This document shows positions 11,057 through 18,809 of a stretch of 64,000 nt of DNA, piece after piece (within the stretch, counting starts at the first letter, position 1; every line of letters begins with the position of its first letter). Location of the stretch: assembly GCF_002995495.1 (NCBI RefSeq), contig NZ_PVZV01000003.1:620001-684000 (forward strand), read 5' to 3'. Below the pieces are notes generated by a model. The model saw nothing but the letters and a program-made list of their open reading frames with translations, was not told where the DNA came from and made no database searches. This DNA comes from Actinocorallia populi. GTDB lineage: Bacteria > Actinomycetota > Actinomycetes > Streptosporangiales > Streptosporangiaceae. The position numbers were made by a program, and so were the translations under genes.

Positions 11057-11680
11057 TCAGTTCGTCAGATAGCGCATGAGCATGGTGACCAGGGCGTTCT
11101 CGAGGCGCTCGAGGTCATCGGGAGGGTCATGGGTGACGATGCGGTGGACCGCGCCTTCGACGGTCGTCACGACCAGGCGAGCCGCCATGGGCACGTCCGC
11201 GACGGTCACCTCGGGATCGGCCGCGAGCAGCGCCTGCAGCGCTTCGAGGAACTCCTCCTCGGCCTCATGGACCATCCGCAGGAACTCCGGGGTCCTCGGG
11301 GCCTCCTCGAAGATCACCCGGTGCAGCGGCGCGTCGTCGCGGTGGAGGTCGATGGCGATCCGCACGCACATGCGCAGCCTGCCCTCCAGGGAGTTCGGCG
11401 GCGCGCCCTCCTCGAACCGCCGCCGGAGCCGCGCGATCCCCTCCTCGGCGTGGGCCCCGGCCAGCTCCGCCAGGATCGCGTCCTTGTTCGGGAAGTACTG
11501 GTAGAGCGAACCGATGGAGTGCCCGGCCTCCTCCGCGATCCGGTTGGTGGTGCCCGCCGCGTACCCGTGCCGGGAGAAAACGCGAGCAGCCGCGTCGAGC
11601 AGCCGCTGCCGCGTCTCCATCGCACGCAGCTGACCTGGGCTTTTACGGGGCCTGAGCCGCTTTTCCACCACCGCGATCAC
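11057..11680 (-). CDS. TetR/AcrR family transcriptional regulator
   Basis: About 207 residues with a TetR N-terminal helix-turn-helix: RQRLLDAAARVFSRHGYAAGTTNRIAEEAGHSIGSLYQYFPNKDAILAELA. The remaining helical C-terminal domain would bind an unidentified ligand. GTG codons at 11680, 11671 and 11668 are all possible starts; the DNA-binding domain is intact with any of them. It is divergent from a small SRPBCC protein gene with about 50 bases between, so the two probably share a control region. No perfect dyad is visible there. Confidence 0.88.
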   Translation of the reverse strand: MIAVVEKRLRPRKSPGQLRAMETRQRLLDAAARVFSRHGYAAGTTNRIAEEAGHSIGSLYQYFPNKDAILAELAGAHAEEGIARLRRRFEEGAPPNSLEGRLRMCVRIAIDLHRDDAPLHRVIFEEAPRTPEFLRMVHEAEEEFLEALQALLAADPEVTVADVPMAARLVVTTVEGAVHRIVTHDPPDDLERLENALVTMLMRYLTN

Positions 11681-11730
11681 CTGCGTGAAAGCGAGTGGTC
11701 AACGGCTCGCGGCCCGCCCACACTCGAGGC

Positions 11731-12210
11731 ATGAAGACCTTCCACCGCACGACCGTTCTCCCCGCCGACGCCGACCGGGTCTGGGAGGCGATGCAGTACC
11801 CCGCCACCTTCCTGTACGTCTGCCGGGGCCTGCTGGGCGTCCCCTCCCTCGCCGGGCGCAGCGCCCCGCTCCGCGAGGGCGATCAGGAGACCGGCCTGCT
11901 CACGCTGTTCCATCTGATCCCGTTCTCCCGCCACACCATCCACATCGCCGAGGTGGACGCGGCCACCCGCACCATCCGCACCAGCGAACACGGCGGGCCG
12001 ATCCGGGTCTGGCGCCACACCCTGCACGCCGAGCCTCTCACCGACGGCCGCTGCCGGTACAGCGACACCGTCGAGTTCGACGCGGGCCGCCTCACCCCGC
12101 TCGTCGCCGCCGCCGTGAAGGTGCTCTACCGCCACCGGCACCGCCGCTGGCACGGGCTCGTCCGCAGACATCTGCGCCCTGCCGATGACCTGCGGAGGAA
12201 AGTTCGATGA
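11731..12210 (+). CDS. SRPBCC-superfamily (START/Bet v 1-like) protein
   Basis: A 159-residue protein that opens like many polyketide cyclase/SRPBCC proteins (FHRTTVLPADADRVWEAMQYPATFLYVCRGLLG) and ends with a basic helix (RHRHRRWHGLVRRHLRPADDLRRK). This fold forms a hydrophobic cavity for small lipophilic ligands. The ATG at 11731, preceded by GAGG, is preferred to an upstream GTG-proximal start because the SRPBCC core begins there. Divergent from a TetR gene, which is the likely regulator. No catalytic assignment is possible. Confidence 0.8.
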   Translation: MKTFHRTTVLPADADRVWEAMQYPATFLYVCRGLLGVPSLAGRSAPLREGDQETGLLTLFHLIPFSRHTIHIAEVDAATRTIRTSEHGGPIRVWRHTLHAEPLTDGRCRYSDTVEFDAGRLTPLVAAAVKVLYRHRHRRWHGLVRRHLRPADDLRRKVR

Positions 12211-12735
12211 TCCGTGTTTACCCCGAGCTGAAGATGGGGTACTTAACGTCACGAGACGATGACACGGCGTTAGGAGAGGGAGGATCCGGCCCAGAGAATC
12301 CAAAAAACCTGCGCAGCCCGCCCTCGGCAGGACCGAGCGCGTCCCGCCCGTACCGGTCGCGTCCCCGACGACCGGTACGGGAAGACGGGAGCACACCTCG
12401 GGCACTCGGTCCGCCGAGGACGGGCGACCCCAAGGACAGGGCCCGGCGGACCCGTATCCCCCGAGACGCCGCGCCCTCCGCCGGCCCGGCCGTGCCGACG
12501 CACCCGGGCCGGCTCCCCTTTCCGCCCCCGCCCCGCACCTGGCGCCCGCCCGAGCCCCGCCAACGCTTCCCGCGGCTGCTCCACCGGCGTTCTCCCTCGG
12601 GGTCCCGCCGACTCCTTCCGCCGGCGCTCCCGCCGGGGCGGCGCGCGGGTTCGCGGGCGCCGGTCCCCGTGGATGTCACCGGTCTTCCGTAGCCTGTCGC
12701 CCGGCAGCTCATCACCGAAGACCGAAGGGCGACCC
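12211..12735 (+). other. Non-coding stretch of about 525 bp
   Basis: Between the SRPBCC gene and the MmcQ-family gene. Short frames exist on both strands but they give Pro/Arg-rich low-complexity translations without ribosome sites or family resemblance, so I call no gene. The first 60 bases are AT-richer (TTTACC, TACTTAACG) than the rest. No clear operator, terminator or RNA was recognised. Confidence 0.5.
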
Positions 12736-13107
12736 ATGAACGCCGACTCCGTGACCGTCCGCCTGCGCGAGATCTGCCTGGCCTTTCCCGAGGCCGAGGA
12801 GAAGCCCTTCGGGGGCCACACCGCGCCCTCCTACCGGGTGCGGGACAAACTCTTCGCCATGACCGGCGAGGACGGGACGAGCCTCACCTTCAAGGCGGCC
12901 CCCGGCGTCCAGGAGGCGCTGGTCTCCGCCGACCCCGGGCGCTTCTTCGTGCCGCCCTACGTCGGCTCCAAGGGCTGGGTCGGCGCCCGGCTCGACGTCG
13001 ACCAGGACTGGGCGGAGCTCGCCGAGCTCCTGGAGGACAGCTACCGGCTCATCGCCCCCAAACGCCTCTCCGCCCGCCTCGACGCGGCCTCCCCCGACAC
13101 CGCCTGA
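12736..13107 (+). CDS. MmcQ/YjbR family protein
   Basis: The 123-residue product matches the MmcQ/YjbR family (double-wing CyaY-like fold): CLAFPEAEEKPFGGHTAPSYRVRDKLFAMT, then LTFKAAPGVQEALVSADPGRFFVPPYVGSKGWVGARLD, and a C-terminal helix with EDSYRLIAPKRL. The role of the family is unclear; some members have been proposed to bind DNA. The start is the ATG at 12736, with GAAGGGCG eight bases upstream. It stands alone, followed by a degenerate tandem repeat and a strong terminator. Confidence 0.85.
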   Translation: MNADSVTVRLREICLAFPEAEEKPFGGHTAPSYRVRDKLFAMTGEDGTSLTFKAAPGVQEALVSADPGRFFVPPYVGSKGWVGARLDVDQDWAELAELLEDSYRLIAPKRLSARLDAASPDTA

Positions 13108-13150
13108 CCGCCGCGTCCCGGCCCTTCCGCACCCGGCCCCCCGGACCCCT

Positions 13151-13325
13151 GCCTCTTCCAGGCACTGCGCCTTTCCAGGTGCCGCGCCTCTTCCAGACGC
13201 GCCGTGCCTCCTCCGGGCGCCGCGCCTCTTCCAGGCGCCGTGCCCCTCCAGGCGCGGTGCTTTCCCCGGGCTCGGTGCCTCCTCCGGGCACCGCGCCTCT
13301 TTCGGGCGTTGTGCCTTTTCGGGGG
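13151..13325. repeat. Degenerate ~18-nt tandem repeat, about ten copies
   Basis: Imperfect copies of GCGCCTCTTCCAGGCGCC (variants with CTCCTCCGGGC, CCCTCCAGGC and CTTTCCCCGGGC) run head to tail for about 175 bases between the MmcQ-family gene and the terminator at 13348. Each unit is itself weakly palindromic (GGCGCC ends). The copies are diverged, with single-base length changes that break the frame, so it is unlikely to be a protein repeat. Confidence 0.7.
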
Positions 13326-13347
13326 CGGGGGCGGGCGGGAGAAAGCG

Positions 13348-13378
13348 AGAGCCGGACCCCCGGGAGGGGTCCGGCTCT
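13348..13378. terminator. Bidirectional intrinsic terminator
   Basis: A 13-bp stem (AGAGCCGGACCCC and its complement) with a five-base loop, between the MmcQ gene on the plus strand and the DUF3817 gene on the minus strand. The right side continues TTCTC; both transcripts would end here. Confidence 0.85.
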
Positions 13379-13394
13379 TCTCGAGGGCCGGGGG

Positions 13395-13718
13395 TCAGGC
13401 CTTGGCGGCCGACTGGCCGGCGAAGACCTCGCGGGCCTCGGCGACGATCCTGCGCTCGATGAAGAAGGCGAGGAAGGGGACCAGGCCGGCGGAGACCATG
13501 ACCAGGAACTTCTTCATCGGCCACCGGGCCTTGGTGTAGAGGTCGAAGGAGATCACCAGGTAGATCATGTACAGCAGGCCGTGGACCGGCGAGATGATCG
13601 CGGACGGGGTCTCGTTGCCCGTGATGAGACGGATGGGCAGGCCGACGAAGCACACCAGGATCAGCATGACGCCGACGACGGTGGCCAAGATGCGGTACCG
13701 GGTGATGGCCGCTTCCAC
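13395..13718 (-). CDS. DUF3817 integral membrane protein
   Basis: A 107-residue membrane protein of the DUF3817 family, common in actinobacteria. Three hydrophobic segments are visible: ILATVVGVMLILVCFVGLPI, HGLLYMIYLVISFDLY and FLVMVSAGLVPFLAFFIE, the last flanked by the conserved RIVAEAREVFAG tail. The start is a GTG at 13718, preceded by GAAAGGCGAGAG; the longer frame upstream overlaps the next gene. It is the last gene of a leftward run with the 113-residue membrane protein upstream. Function unknown. Confidence 0.85.
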   Translation of the reverse strand: MEAAITRYRILATVVGVMLILVCFVGLPIRLITGNETPSAIISPVHGLLYMIYLVISFDLYTKARWPMKKFLVMVSAGLVPFLAFFIERRIVAEAREVFAGQSAAKA

Positions 13719-13735
13719 GTGAGTCTCTCGCCTTT

Positions 13736-14077
13736 CTACTGCCGCTGGGAGTTGAGCCGGGCCAGGTAGCGGTTGTAGGCCGCCAGGCTCGGGTCCTCCG
13801 CCTCGGCTTCCTTGATCAGTTCGGCTTCGGTCTTGGGGACGACGGGTTCGGCGGGCTCGGCCGGCTCCTCGCCCTTCAGTTCGTCGCGGATCATCTTGAT
13901 CCACATCACGATCACGAAGATCGCGAACAGCGGCCATTCGAAGGTGTAGCCCCAGCTGCGGGCGTTGCCGCTGGAGGCCCGCTCGAACTGCCACCAGCCG
14001 AACCACAGGAAACTGAAGAACAGGATCACGGCGAGGAGGTGGATGCCCAGCCAGCCAGGGGTCAGAAACCGTCTCAC
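13736..14077 (-). CDS. Small membrane protein with two transmembrane segments
   Basis: A 113-residue protein with two N-terminal membrane spans (WLGIHLLAVILFFSFLWFGWW and YTFEWPLFAIFVIVMWIKMI) and a charged cytoplasmic tail rich in Glu/Pro (EEPAEPAEPVVPKTEAELIKEAEAEDPSLAAYNRYLARLN). It overlaps the glycosyltransferase stop by four bases and is followed at 17 bases by the DUF3817 gene, with which it is often paired in actinomycetes. Function not known; a small membrane-complex subunit is possible. Confidence 0.85.
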   Translation of the reverse strand: MRRFLTPGWLGIHLLAVILFFSFLWFGWWQFERASSGNARSWGYTFEWPLFAIFVIVMWIKMIRDELKGEEPAEPAEPVVPKTEAELIKEAEAEDPSLAAYNRYLARLNSQRQ

Positions 14078-15192
14078 GGCTTGAGCGTACCGCCGCTCCC
14101 GGGATACCCGTCCCCGCCCCCGGACAGTACGCGGATCATTCCCTCGACCGCCGCCTTCCAGGGGTAGCCCTCGGCGCGGCGGCGCGCGGCGGCCCGCCGG
14201 TCGGCGACCGGCCGGGAGAGCATCCGCTCGACGCCGTCGGCGAAGCCCCGCCCGGAGGCGGGGACGGCCACGCCCGCGCCGGGGGCGAGCAGCTCCCGGG
14301 CTGCGCCGCTGTCGGCAGTGACGACGGGGGTCCCGCAGGCCAGTGCCTCCAGGACGGCGAGCCCGAACGACTCCACCGGGCAGGTGGCCAGCGCCACGTC
14401 CGCGGTCCCCAGCAGCCGCGCCAGTTCGGCGCGGGATCCCAGATGGCCGTGGAAGGTCACCGGCAGCCCCCGGGCGGCCCGTGCCAGCGGCCGCCGCAGG
14501 TTCCCCTCCCCGATCACGTCGAGCCGGACGTCCACGCCGCGCCGCAGCAGTTCCCGTACGGCCGCCAGCGCCAGGTCGGGGCGCTTCTCCCGGGACAGCC
14601 GCGACAGGTGGACCAGCCGCACCGGACGGCCGGGACGGGAGAAGCAGGGTCTGAACGTCCGGAGGTCCACGCCGAGCGGGACGAGGTGGACGTTCTCCGC
14701 CCCCACCCGCAGGAACTCCGCGGCGGAGAACTCCGAGGTGGCCACGACGGCGTCGAAGGCGCCGGCGAGCCGCCGGTTCCAGCGGTCGCCGCCCCGCTCC
14801 AGCAGGCCCGGGAACGGCACCCGCGACGAGAGGATCGCGTCCAGCCGCTCGTGGGAGAACAGGACCGAGCGCACCCCGTGCCGCCGCCCCCAGCGCGCCG
14901 CGACGGTCAGGGTGGCCTTGTCGGAGACCTCCACCACTTGCGGCTTGAGGCGTTCCAGCACCCGCAGCACCGGCCGCGGGTCGAGCACGAACCGGTATCC
15001 GGGCGCCACCGAGGGGCCGGGCACGGTGATCACCGTGCCGTGCTCGCCCTCCCGCACGCTCGGGCGCGGCCCGGGGAAGACCAGGACCCGTTCGTGCCCG
15101 GCCCGCACGTATCCCCGGCCCAGGGCGTCCACGGCGGTCCGCAGGCCGCCCGAGACGGGGCTGTAGAGGTTCGCCAGCTGGACGATCCTCAT
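14074..15192 (-). CDS. GT4-type glycosyltransferase
   Basis: The 372-residue protein has two Rossmann lobes typical of GT-B enzymes. It begins MRIVQLANLYSPVSGGLRTAVDALG and has a C-terminal nucleotide-sugar lobe with RLVHLSRLSREKRPDLALAAV and the E-x7-E-like segment PVESFGLAVLEALACGTPVV. It lacks signal peptide and membrane spans, so it acts at the cytoplasmic face. It overlaps the DUF2334 gene upstream and the small membrane gene downstream by four bases each, indicating one operon. A retaining mannosyl- or glucosyltransferase acting on a lipid or wall glycan is inferred; donor and acceptor are unknown. Confidence 0.88.
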   Translation of the reverse strand: MRIVQLANLYSPVSGGLRTAVDALGRGYVRAGHERVLVFPGPRPSVREGEHGTVITVPGPSVAPGYRFVLDPRPVLRVLERLKPQVVEVSDKATLTVAARWGRRHGVRSVLFSHERLDAILSSRVPFPGLLERGGDRWNRRLAGAFDAVVATSEFSAAEFLRVGAENVHLVPLGVDLRTFRPCFSRPGRPVRLVHLSRLSREKRPDLALAAVRELLRRGVDVRLDVIGEGNLRRPLARAARGLPVTFHGHLGSRAELARLLGTADVALATCPVESFGLAVLEALACGTPVVTADSGAARELLAPGAGVAVPASGRGFADGVERMLSRPVADRRAAARRRAEGYPWKAAVEGMIRVLSGGGDGYPGSGGTLKP

Positions 15193-15947
15193 GTCCCGCC
15201 CACCAGGGCGGCGTAGGTGAGGGGCCGGGCTCCGGCGTCGAGCGCGATCCGCAGCGCGGCGAGCGTGGTCTCGCGCAGCCCGGGACGTTGCAGGTCGGCC
15301 GGGTGGAGGGCGACGCGGAAGGACGTGCGGGTGCGGGAGAAGGCGCGGGAGGCCGTGGTCATGAGGCGGGCTCCGGTGCGTTCGCCCCGGCCGCCGGGGC
15401 GGTGGGAGAGGGCGGGCATGCGCAGCGCGCGCCCGGTGGTGAGGTCGTGGACGGCGAGCTGGCTGGTCCAGTAGGTCAGGCCGAGGGAGCGCAGGGCGGC
15501 GCGGGTGCCGGGCGAGGCGAGCCAGCCCGGCGGGGTGAAGCCGGTGACGGGCAGGCGGGCGTCCCGCATGATCCGCAGGCCCGCGGTCAGCCGTTCCAGC
15601 GCCTCGGCCTCGGTGAGCGCGCAGAACTCGCCGGCTCCCCTGGCCATGACGCGGCCGACCGCCCGCCGCCAGGGAGGGCCCCCCGGGACGGCCGCGTGGT
15701 GCAGGCCGTGCAGGGACGGCTCGTGTCCGGGCAGCGAGCGCAGCCAGGACGCGAACGCGGGGTCGTCGGCCAGGGAGGGGCCGCCCCCGAACGCTCCCGG
15801 GATCACCAGGAGCGAGGCGGGGACGGCCAGGGCGTCGAGGTCGGCCAGCCAGGCGGCGGTCTCCCCGGCGGTGGCGGGCGCCACGTCGTGGAGGGAGACC
15901 ACCAGCCTGAAGTCCCCGTCATGCCGCGCGGCGGAGCGGAGCGCCAT
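15189..15947 (-). CDS. DUF2334 polysaccharide deacetylase-like protein
   Basis: A 252-residue protein of the DUF2334 branch of the polysaccharide deacetylase superfamily. Metal-site features are visible: LVVSLHDVAPAT near the N-terminus, PSLHGLHH in the middle, a GFTPPGWLASPGTRAALRSLGL block and a late VALHPADLQRPGLR with His and Asp. Such enzymes remove acetyl groups from N-acetyl sugars. It sits between two GT4 glycosyltransferases with overlapping reading frames on both sides (29 bases upstream, 4 downstream), so it likely trims the glycan they build, similar to GlcNAc-inositol deacetylation logic. The exact substrate is not known. Confidence 0.83.
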   Translation of the reverse strand: MALRSAARHDGDFRLVVSLHDVAPATAGETAAWLADLDALAVPASLLVIPGAFGGGPSLADDPAFASWLRSLPGHEPSLHGLHHAAVPGGPPWRRAVGRVMARGAGEFCALTEAEALERLTAGLRIMRDARLPVTGFTPPGWLASPGTRAALRSLGLTYWTSQLAVHDLTTGRALRMPALSHRPGGRGERTGARLMTTASRAFSRTRTSFRVALHPADLQRPGLRETTLAALRIALDAGARPLTYAALVGGT

Positions 15948-17037
15948 GCAGGACCTCCGAGTAGTGGGTGAGCAACTGGTCGCAGACGGCCTCCCAGGTG
16001 CGGGAGCGGACCGAGCGCAGGGCCGCCTCCCCCATCCGGGCGCGGGCCGGTTCGTCCGTCACGAGGGCGGTGACGGCCGCGCGCAGCGCGGCGCCGTCCG
16101 AGGGCGGGAACAGCAGGCCGTTCACGCCGGCCTGGACGAGGTCCAGCGGCCCTCCCGCGGCGGGCGCGACGGCGGGCAGCCCGGAGGCCTGCGCCTCCTG
16201 GAGGGCTTGGCAGAACGTCTCGTTCGATCCGGTGTGCACGAAGAGGTCGAGGGAGGCCAGGAGGGCGGACAGGGCCGGACCCGTCTGGAAGCCGGTGAAG
16301 ACGGCGTGGGGCAGCAGGGAGCGCAGCCGCGGCCCGGAGGGGCCGTCCCCGATCACGACCAGGCGTGTGCCGGGGATCTCCCCGATCCCGGCCAGCAGCT
16401 CCACCTGCTTCTCGGGTGCCAGGCGCCCCAGGTAGCCGATCAGGAGCTCCCCGTCCGGGGCGAGCCGGGCGCGCAGGGTCTCGCAGCGGTGCCGGGGGTG
16501 GAAGGCCTCCTGGTCGACGCCCCTGCCCCACAGGGCCAGGCGCGGGAAGCCCTGCTCCGCCAGTTCCCGCAGGGTGGGCATGGAGGGTGCCAGGGTGCGG
16601 TCGGCCTTGGCGTGGACGTGCCGGAGCCACGACCACAGCGGCCCGTCGGTGCCGCGGAAGCCGTACCGGCGGAAGAAGCCCGCCACGTCGGTCTGGAAGA
16701 CGGCGACGCACGGCAGGTCCAGGCGGCGAGCGGCGGTGGCCCCGGCGGCGCCGAGCACGACGGGCGAGGCGAGGTGGACGAGGTCGGGCCGGAAGTCCCG
16801 CAGCGCGTGCTCGACCCTGCGCCCGGGGATTCCGACGGTGAACGACTTGTAGACGGGAAGGGAGACGCCGGGCACCAGCACCACGGGGGCGCCGGCGTGG
16901 CGGGAGGGGCCTGGGCGGGGGGCGATGACGACGGCCTCATGCCCGCGGGCCGCGAGATGATCGAGGATCCGGCAGACCGAGTTGGTCACGCCGTTCACGC
17001 GGGGCAGGAAAGATTCCGCCACGATTGCGACCTTCAC
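15919..17037 (-). CDS. GT4 alpha-mannosyltransferase-like protein (MgtA/PimB-type)
   Basis: A 372-residue GT-B enzyme starting MKVAIVAESFLPRVNGVTNSV, the pattern of GDP-mannose-dependent mannosyltransferases such as mycobacterial MgtA/PimB. The donor lobe shows IGYLGRLAPEKQVELL, VVIGDGPSG, and SNETFCQALQEAQASGLPAVAPAAGGP. Start: a GTG at 17037, because upstream residues are Ser/Arg-rich and unlike the family; an ATG exists at 17151. It leads the leftward operon with the deacetylase and second glycosyltransferase. A role in phosphatidylinositol- or glycolipid-mannoside synthesis is inferred from similarity. Confidence 0.85.
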   Translation of the reverse strand: MKVAIVAESFLPRVNGVTNSVCRILDHLAARGHEAVVIAPRPGPSRHAGAPVVLVPGVSLPVYKSFTVGIPGRRVEHALRDFRPDLVHLASPVVLGAAGATAARRLDLPCVAVFQTDVAGFFRRYGFRGTDGPLWSWLRHVHAKADRTLAPSMPTLRELAEQGFPRLALWGRGVDQEAFHPRHRCETLRARLAPDGELLIGYLGRLAPEKQVELLAGIGEIPGTRLVVIGDGPSGPRLRSLLPHAVFTGFQTGPALSALLASLDLFVHTGSNETFCQALQEAQASGLPAVAPAAGGPLDLVQAGVNGLLFPPSDGAALRAAVTALVTDEPARARMGEAALRSVRSRTWEAVCDQLLTHYSEVLHGAPLRRAA

Positions 17038-17185
17038 GGGCGTGAGGCTGGCAACCGGGAACGACCGCGGAACCGCCGTACGGGACCGGCACGGAAAACA
17101 GGAGGCGAACACTCGCGCCCCGGAGTTCCCGCTGACTATGCTGACGCGCACCTAACCGGCATTTCTGTACATCCAGAGGGCGCAC

Positions 17186-18439
17186 ATGACGACCGTCGGT
17201 TCCGGGCAGGCCTGGGCGGCCAGGCAGAGCGCCTACCGGGCGGCGGTGCAGCGCCGGGTCCTGACCGTGCTCACCGCGGGCCAGGTGCTGGGCGGCATGG
17301 GGGTGGGCCTGGGCGTGGCCGCCGGCACCCTGGTGGCCAGGGAGATGTCGGGCAGCGACACGATCGGCGGCCTGGCGCAGACCAGCGCGGTGCTCGGCGC
17401 GGCGCTGATCGCCGTCCCGGCCGCGCGCCTCTCGGCGGGGACGGGACGCCGCGCGGCCCTCACCTTCGGCTACGGCATGGGGGCGCTGGGCGCGCTGGTG
17501 GCCGCCCTCGCGGCCGCCCTCGGGTCCTGGCCGCTGTTCCTGGCCGGCCTGCTGCTCTTCGGCGGGGCGTCCGCCGCCGGGTACGCCGCCCGCTACAGCG
17601 CCACCGACCTCTCCCGCCCCGGCCACGCGGCCCGCGACCTCAGCATCGTGGTGTGGGCGTCCACCGGAGGCGCGGTCCTGGGCCCGCTGCTGGCCGGGAA
17701 GACCGACGCGCTCGGCGGCCACGCCGGCATCTACCTCCTGGCCACCGCGGTCTTCGCCCTCGCCACGCTGGGGATCTTCGTCGGGCTGCGCCCGGACCCG
17801 CTGCAGGTGGCCCGCCTGGGCAGCGACCGCGGGGAGATCCCGCCGGACCGCTCCCTGCGGACCGGGCTGCGGGTGCTGGGCCGCTCCCCCAGCGCCCGGG
17901 TGGCGGTCATGGCCATCACGGTCAGCCACACCGCGATGGTGGCGCTGATGTCGATGACGCCGGTCCACCTCGACCACGGCGGCGCCGGGCTCGGCGCCGT
18001 CGGGGTGGTGATCAGCCTGCACATCGCCGGCATGTACGCGTTCTCGCCCCTGGTCGGCTGGTGCGCCGACCAGTTCGGGCACGTGCCCGTCCTGCTGGGC
18101 GGCCAGATCCTGCTGGCGCTGGCCGCGGTCGTGGCGGGCCCGGCCGCCCCCGGCTCGGTGGCGCAGGCCGCGGCCGGGCTGGTGCTGCTCGGGCTGGGCT
18201 GGTCGTGCGGGATCGTGGCGGGCTCGGCGCTGCTCACCGAGTCCGTGCCGGTGGACCTGCGGCCGTCCGTCCAGGGCCTGTCGGACCTGCTGATGAACGG
18301 CGGCGCGGCGCTCGGCGCCCTGCTCGCGGGCGCGGTCGTGGCGGCCCTGTCCTACGCGGCGCTGTCGGCGCTGCTGCTCCTGCTGGCACTGCCCATGGGC
18401 ACGCTGCTGCTGTTCGCCCGGCGGCTCGCCGAACCCTGA
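17186..18439 (+). CDS. MFS transporter
   Basis: A 417-residue protein with about twelve hydrophobic segments in two halves of six, separated by a charged loop (GLRPDPLQVARLGSDRGEIPPDR). Segments such as GQVLGGMGVGLGVAAGTLVAREM and GLGWSCGIVAGSALLTESVP are typical of major facilitator permeases. The ATG at 17186 has AGAGGG upstream. It is divergent from the mannosyltransferase-led operon by about 150 bases. Substrate not predictable; drug or metabolite export by proton antiport is the usual activity. Confidence 0.88.
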   Translation: MTTVGSGQAWAARQSAYRAAVQRRVLTVLTAGQVLGGMGVGLGVAAGTLVAREMSGSDTIGGLAQTSAVLGAALIAVPAARLSAGTGRRAALTFGYGMGALGALVAALAAALGSWPLFLAGLLLFGGASAAGYAARYSATDLSRPGHAARDLSIVVWASTGGAVLGPLLAGKTDALGGHAGIYLLATAVFALATLGIFVGLRPDPLQVARLGSDRGEIPPDRSLRTGLRVLGRSPSARVAVMAITVSHTAMVALMSMTPVHLDHGGAGLGAVGVVISLHIAGMYAFSPLVGWCADQFGHVPVLLGGQILLALAAVVAGPAAPGSVAQAAAGLVLLGLGWSCGIVAGSALLTESVPVDLRPSVQGLSDLLMNGGAALGALLAGAVVAALSYAALSALLLLLALPMGTLLLFARRLAEP

Positions 18440-18524
18440 GCGAGTCCACACCCAACCTTTGCGGCGGCCCGGGCTTGCCCCCGCGGGGCACGGGCAGCGT
18501 GAGAGAGACTAAGGAGGCTCTCTC

Positions 18525-18809
18525 ATGGATCTGCCGATCATCACCACCTGCGAGGCCGAGGCCTGCGCCTACAACCGGGACCGGACCTGCCACGCCGGTG
18601 CCATCACCGTGGGCGACACCGTGCGCCCGCACTGCGACACGTTCGTCGAGGTCGGGGCCAAGGGCGGCATCGCCACCGAGACCGGCCGCGTCGGGGCGTG
18701 CAAGGTGGCCGGCTGCCGCCACAACCACGACCTGGAGTGCCAGGCCGAGGGCATCACCGTCGGCTACGTGAAGAACGAAGTGGACTGCCTGACCTACGCG
18801 CCCCGCTGA
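18525..18809 (+). CDS. Tandem DUF1540 cysteine-rich protein
   Basis: A 94-residue protein made of two copies of the DUF1540 motif. Copy one: CEAEACAYNRDRTCHAGAIT...C. Copy two: CKVAGCRHNHDLECQAEGIT...C. Each carries four Cys with CxxxxC spacing at the start and conserved Asn/Asp, which suggests metal binding. A very strong ribosome site (AAGGAGG) precedes the ATG, so it may be well expressed. The 3' end overlaps the convergent SDR gene by 16 bases. Function unknown; single- and double-copy members occur across actinobacteria and firmicutes. Confidence 0.88.
   Translation: MDLPIITTCEAEACAYNRDRTCHAGAITVGDTVRPHCDTFVEVGAKGGIATETGRVGACKVAGCRHNHDLECQAEGITVGYVKNEVDCLTYAPR

Noticed and set aside
12207-12715. 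Overlapping frames on both strands in the 12.2-12.7 kb gap
   Set aside because: Pro/Arg-rich low complexity, no ribosome sites and no recognised motif; treated as non-coding.
13049-13653. Minus-strand frames with six-residue repeats such as EEARRPEEARR
   Set aside because: They are translations of the 18-nt tandem repeat; copies have length changes that break the frame and the stretch lies between a gene end and a terminator.
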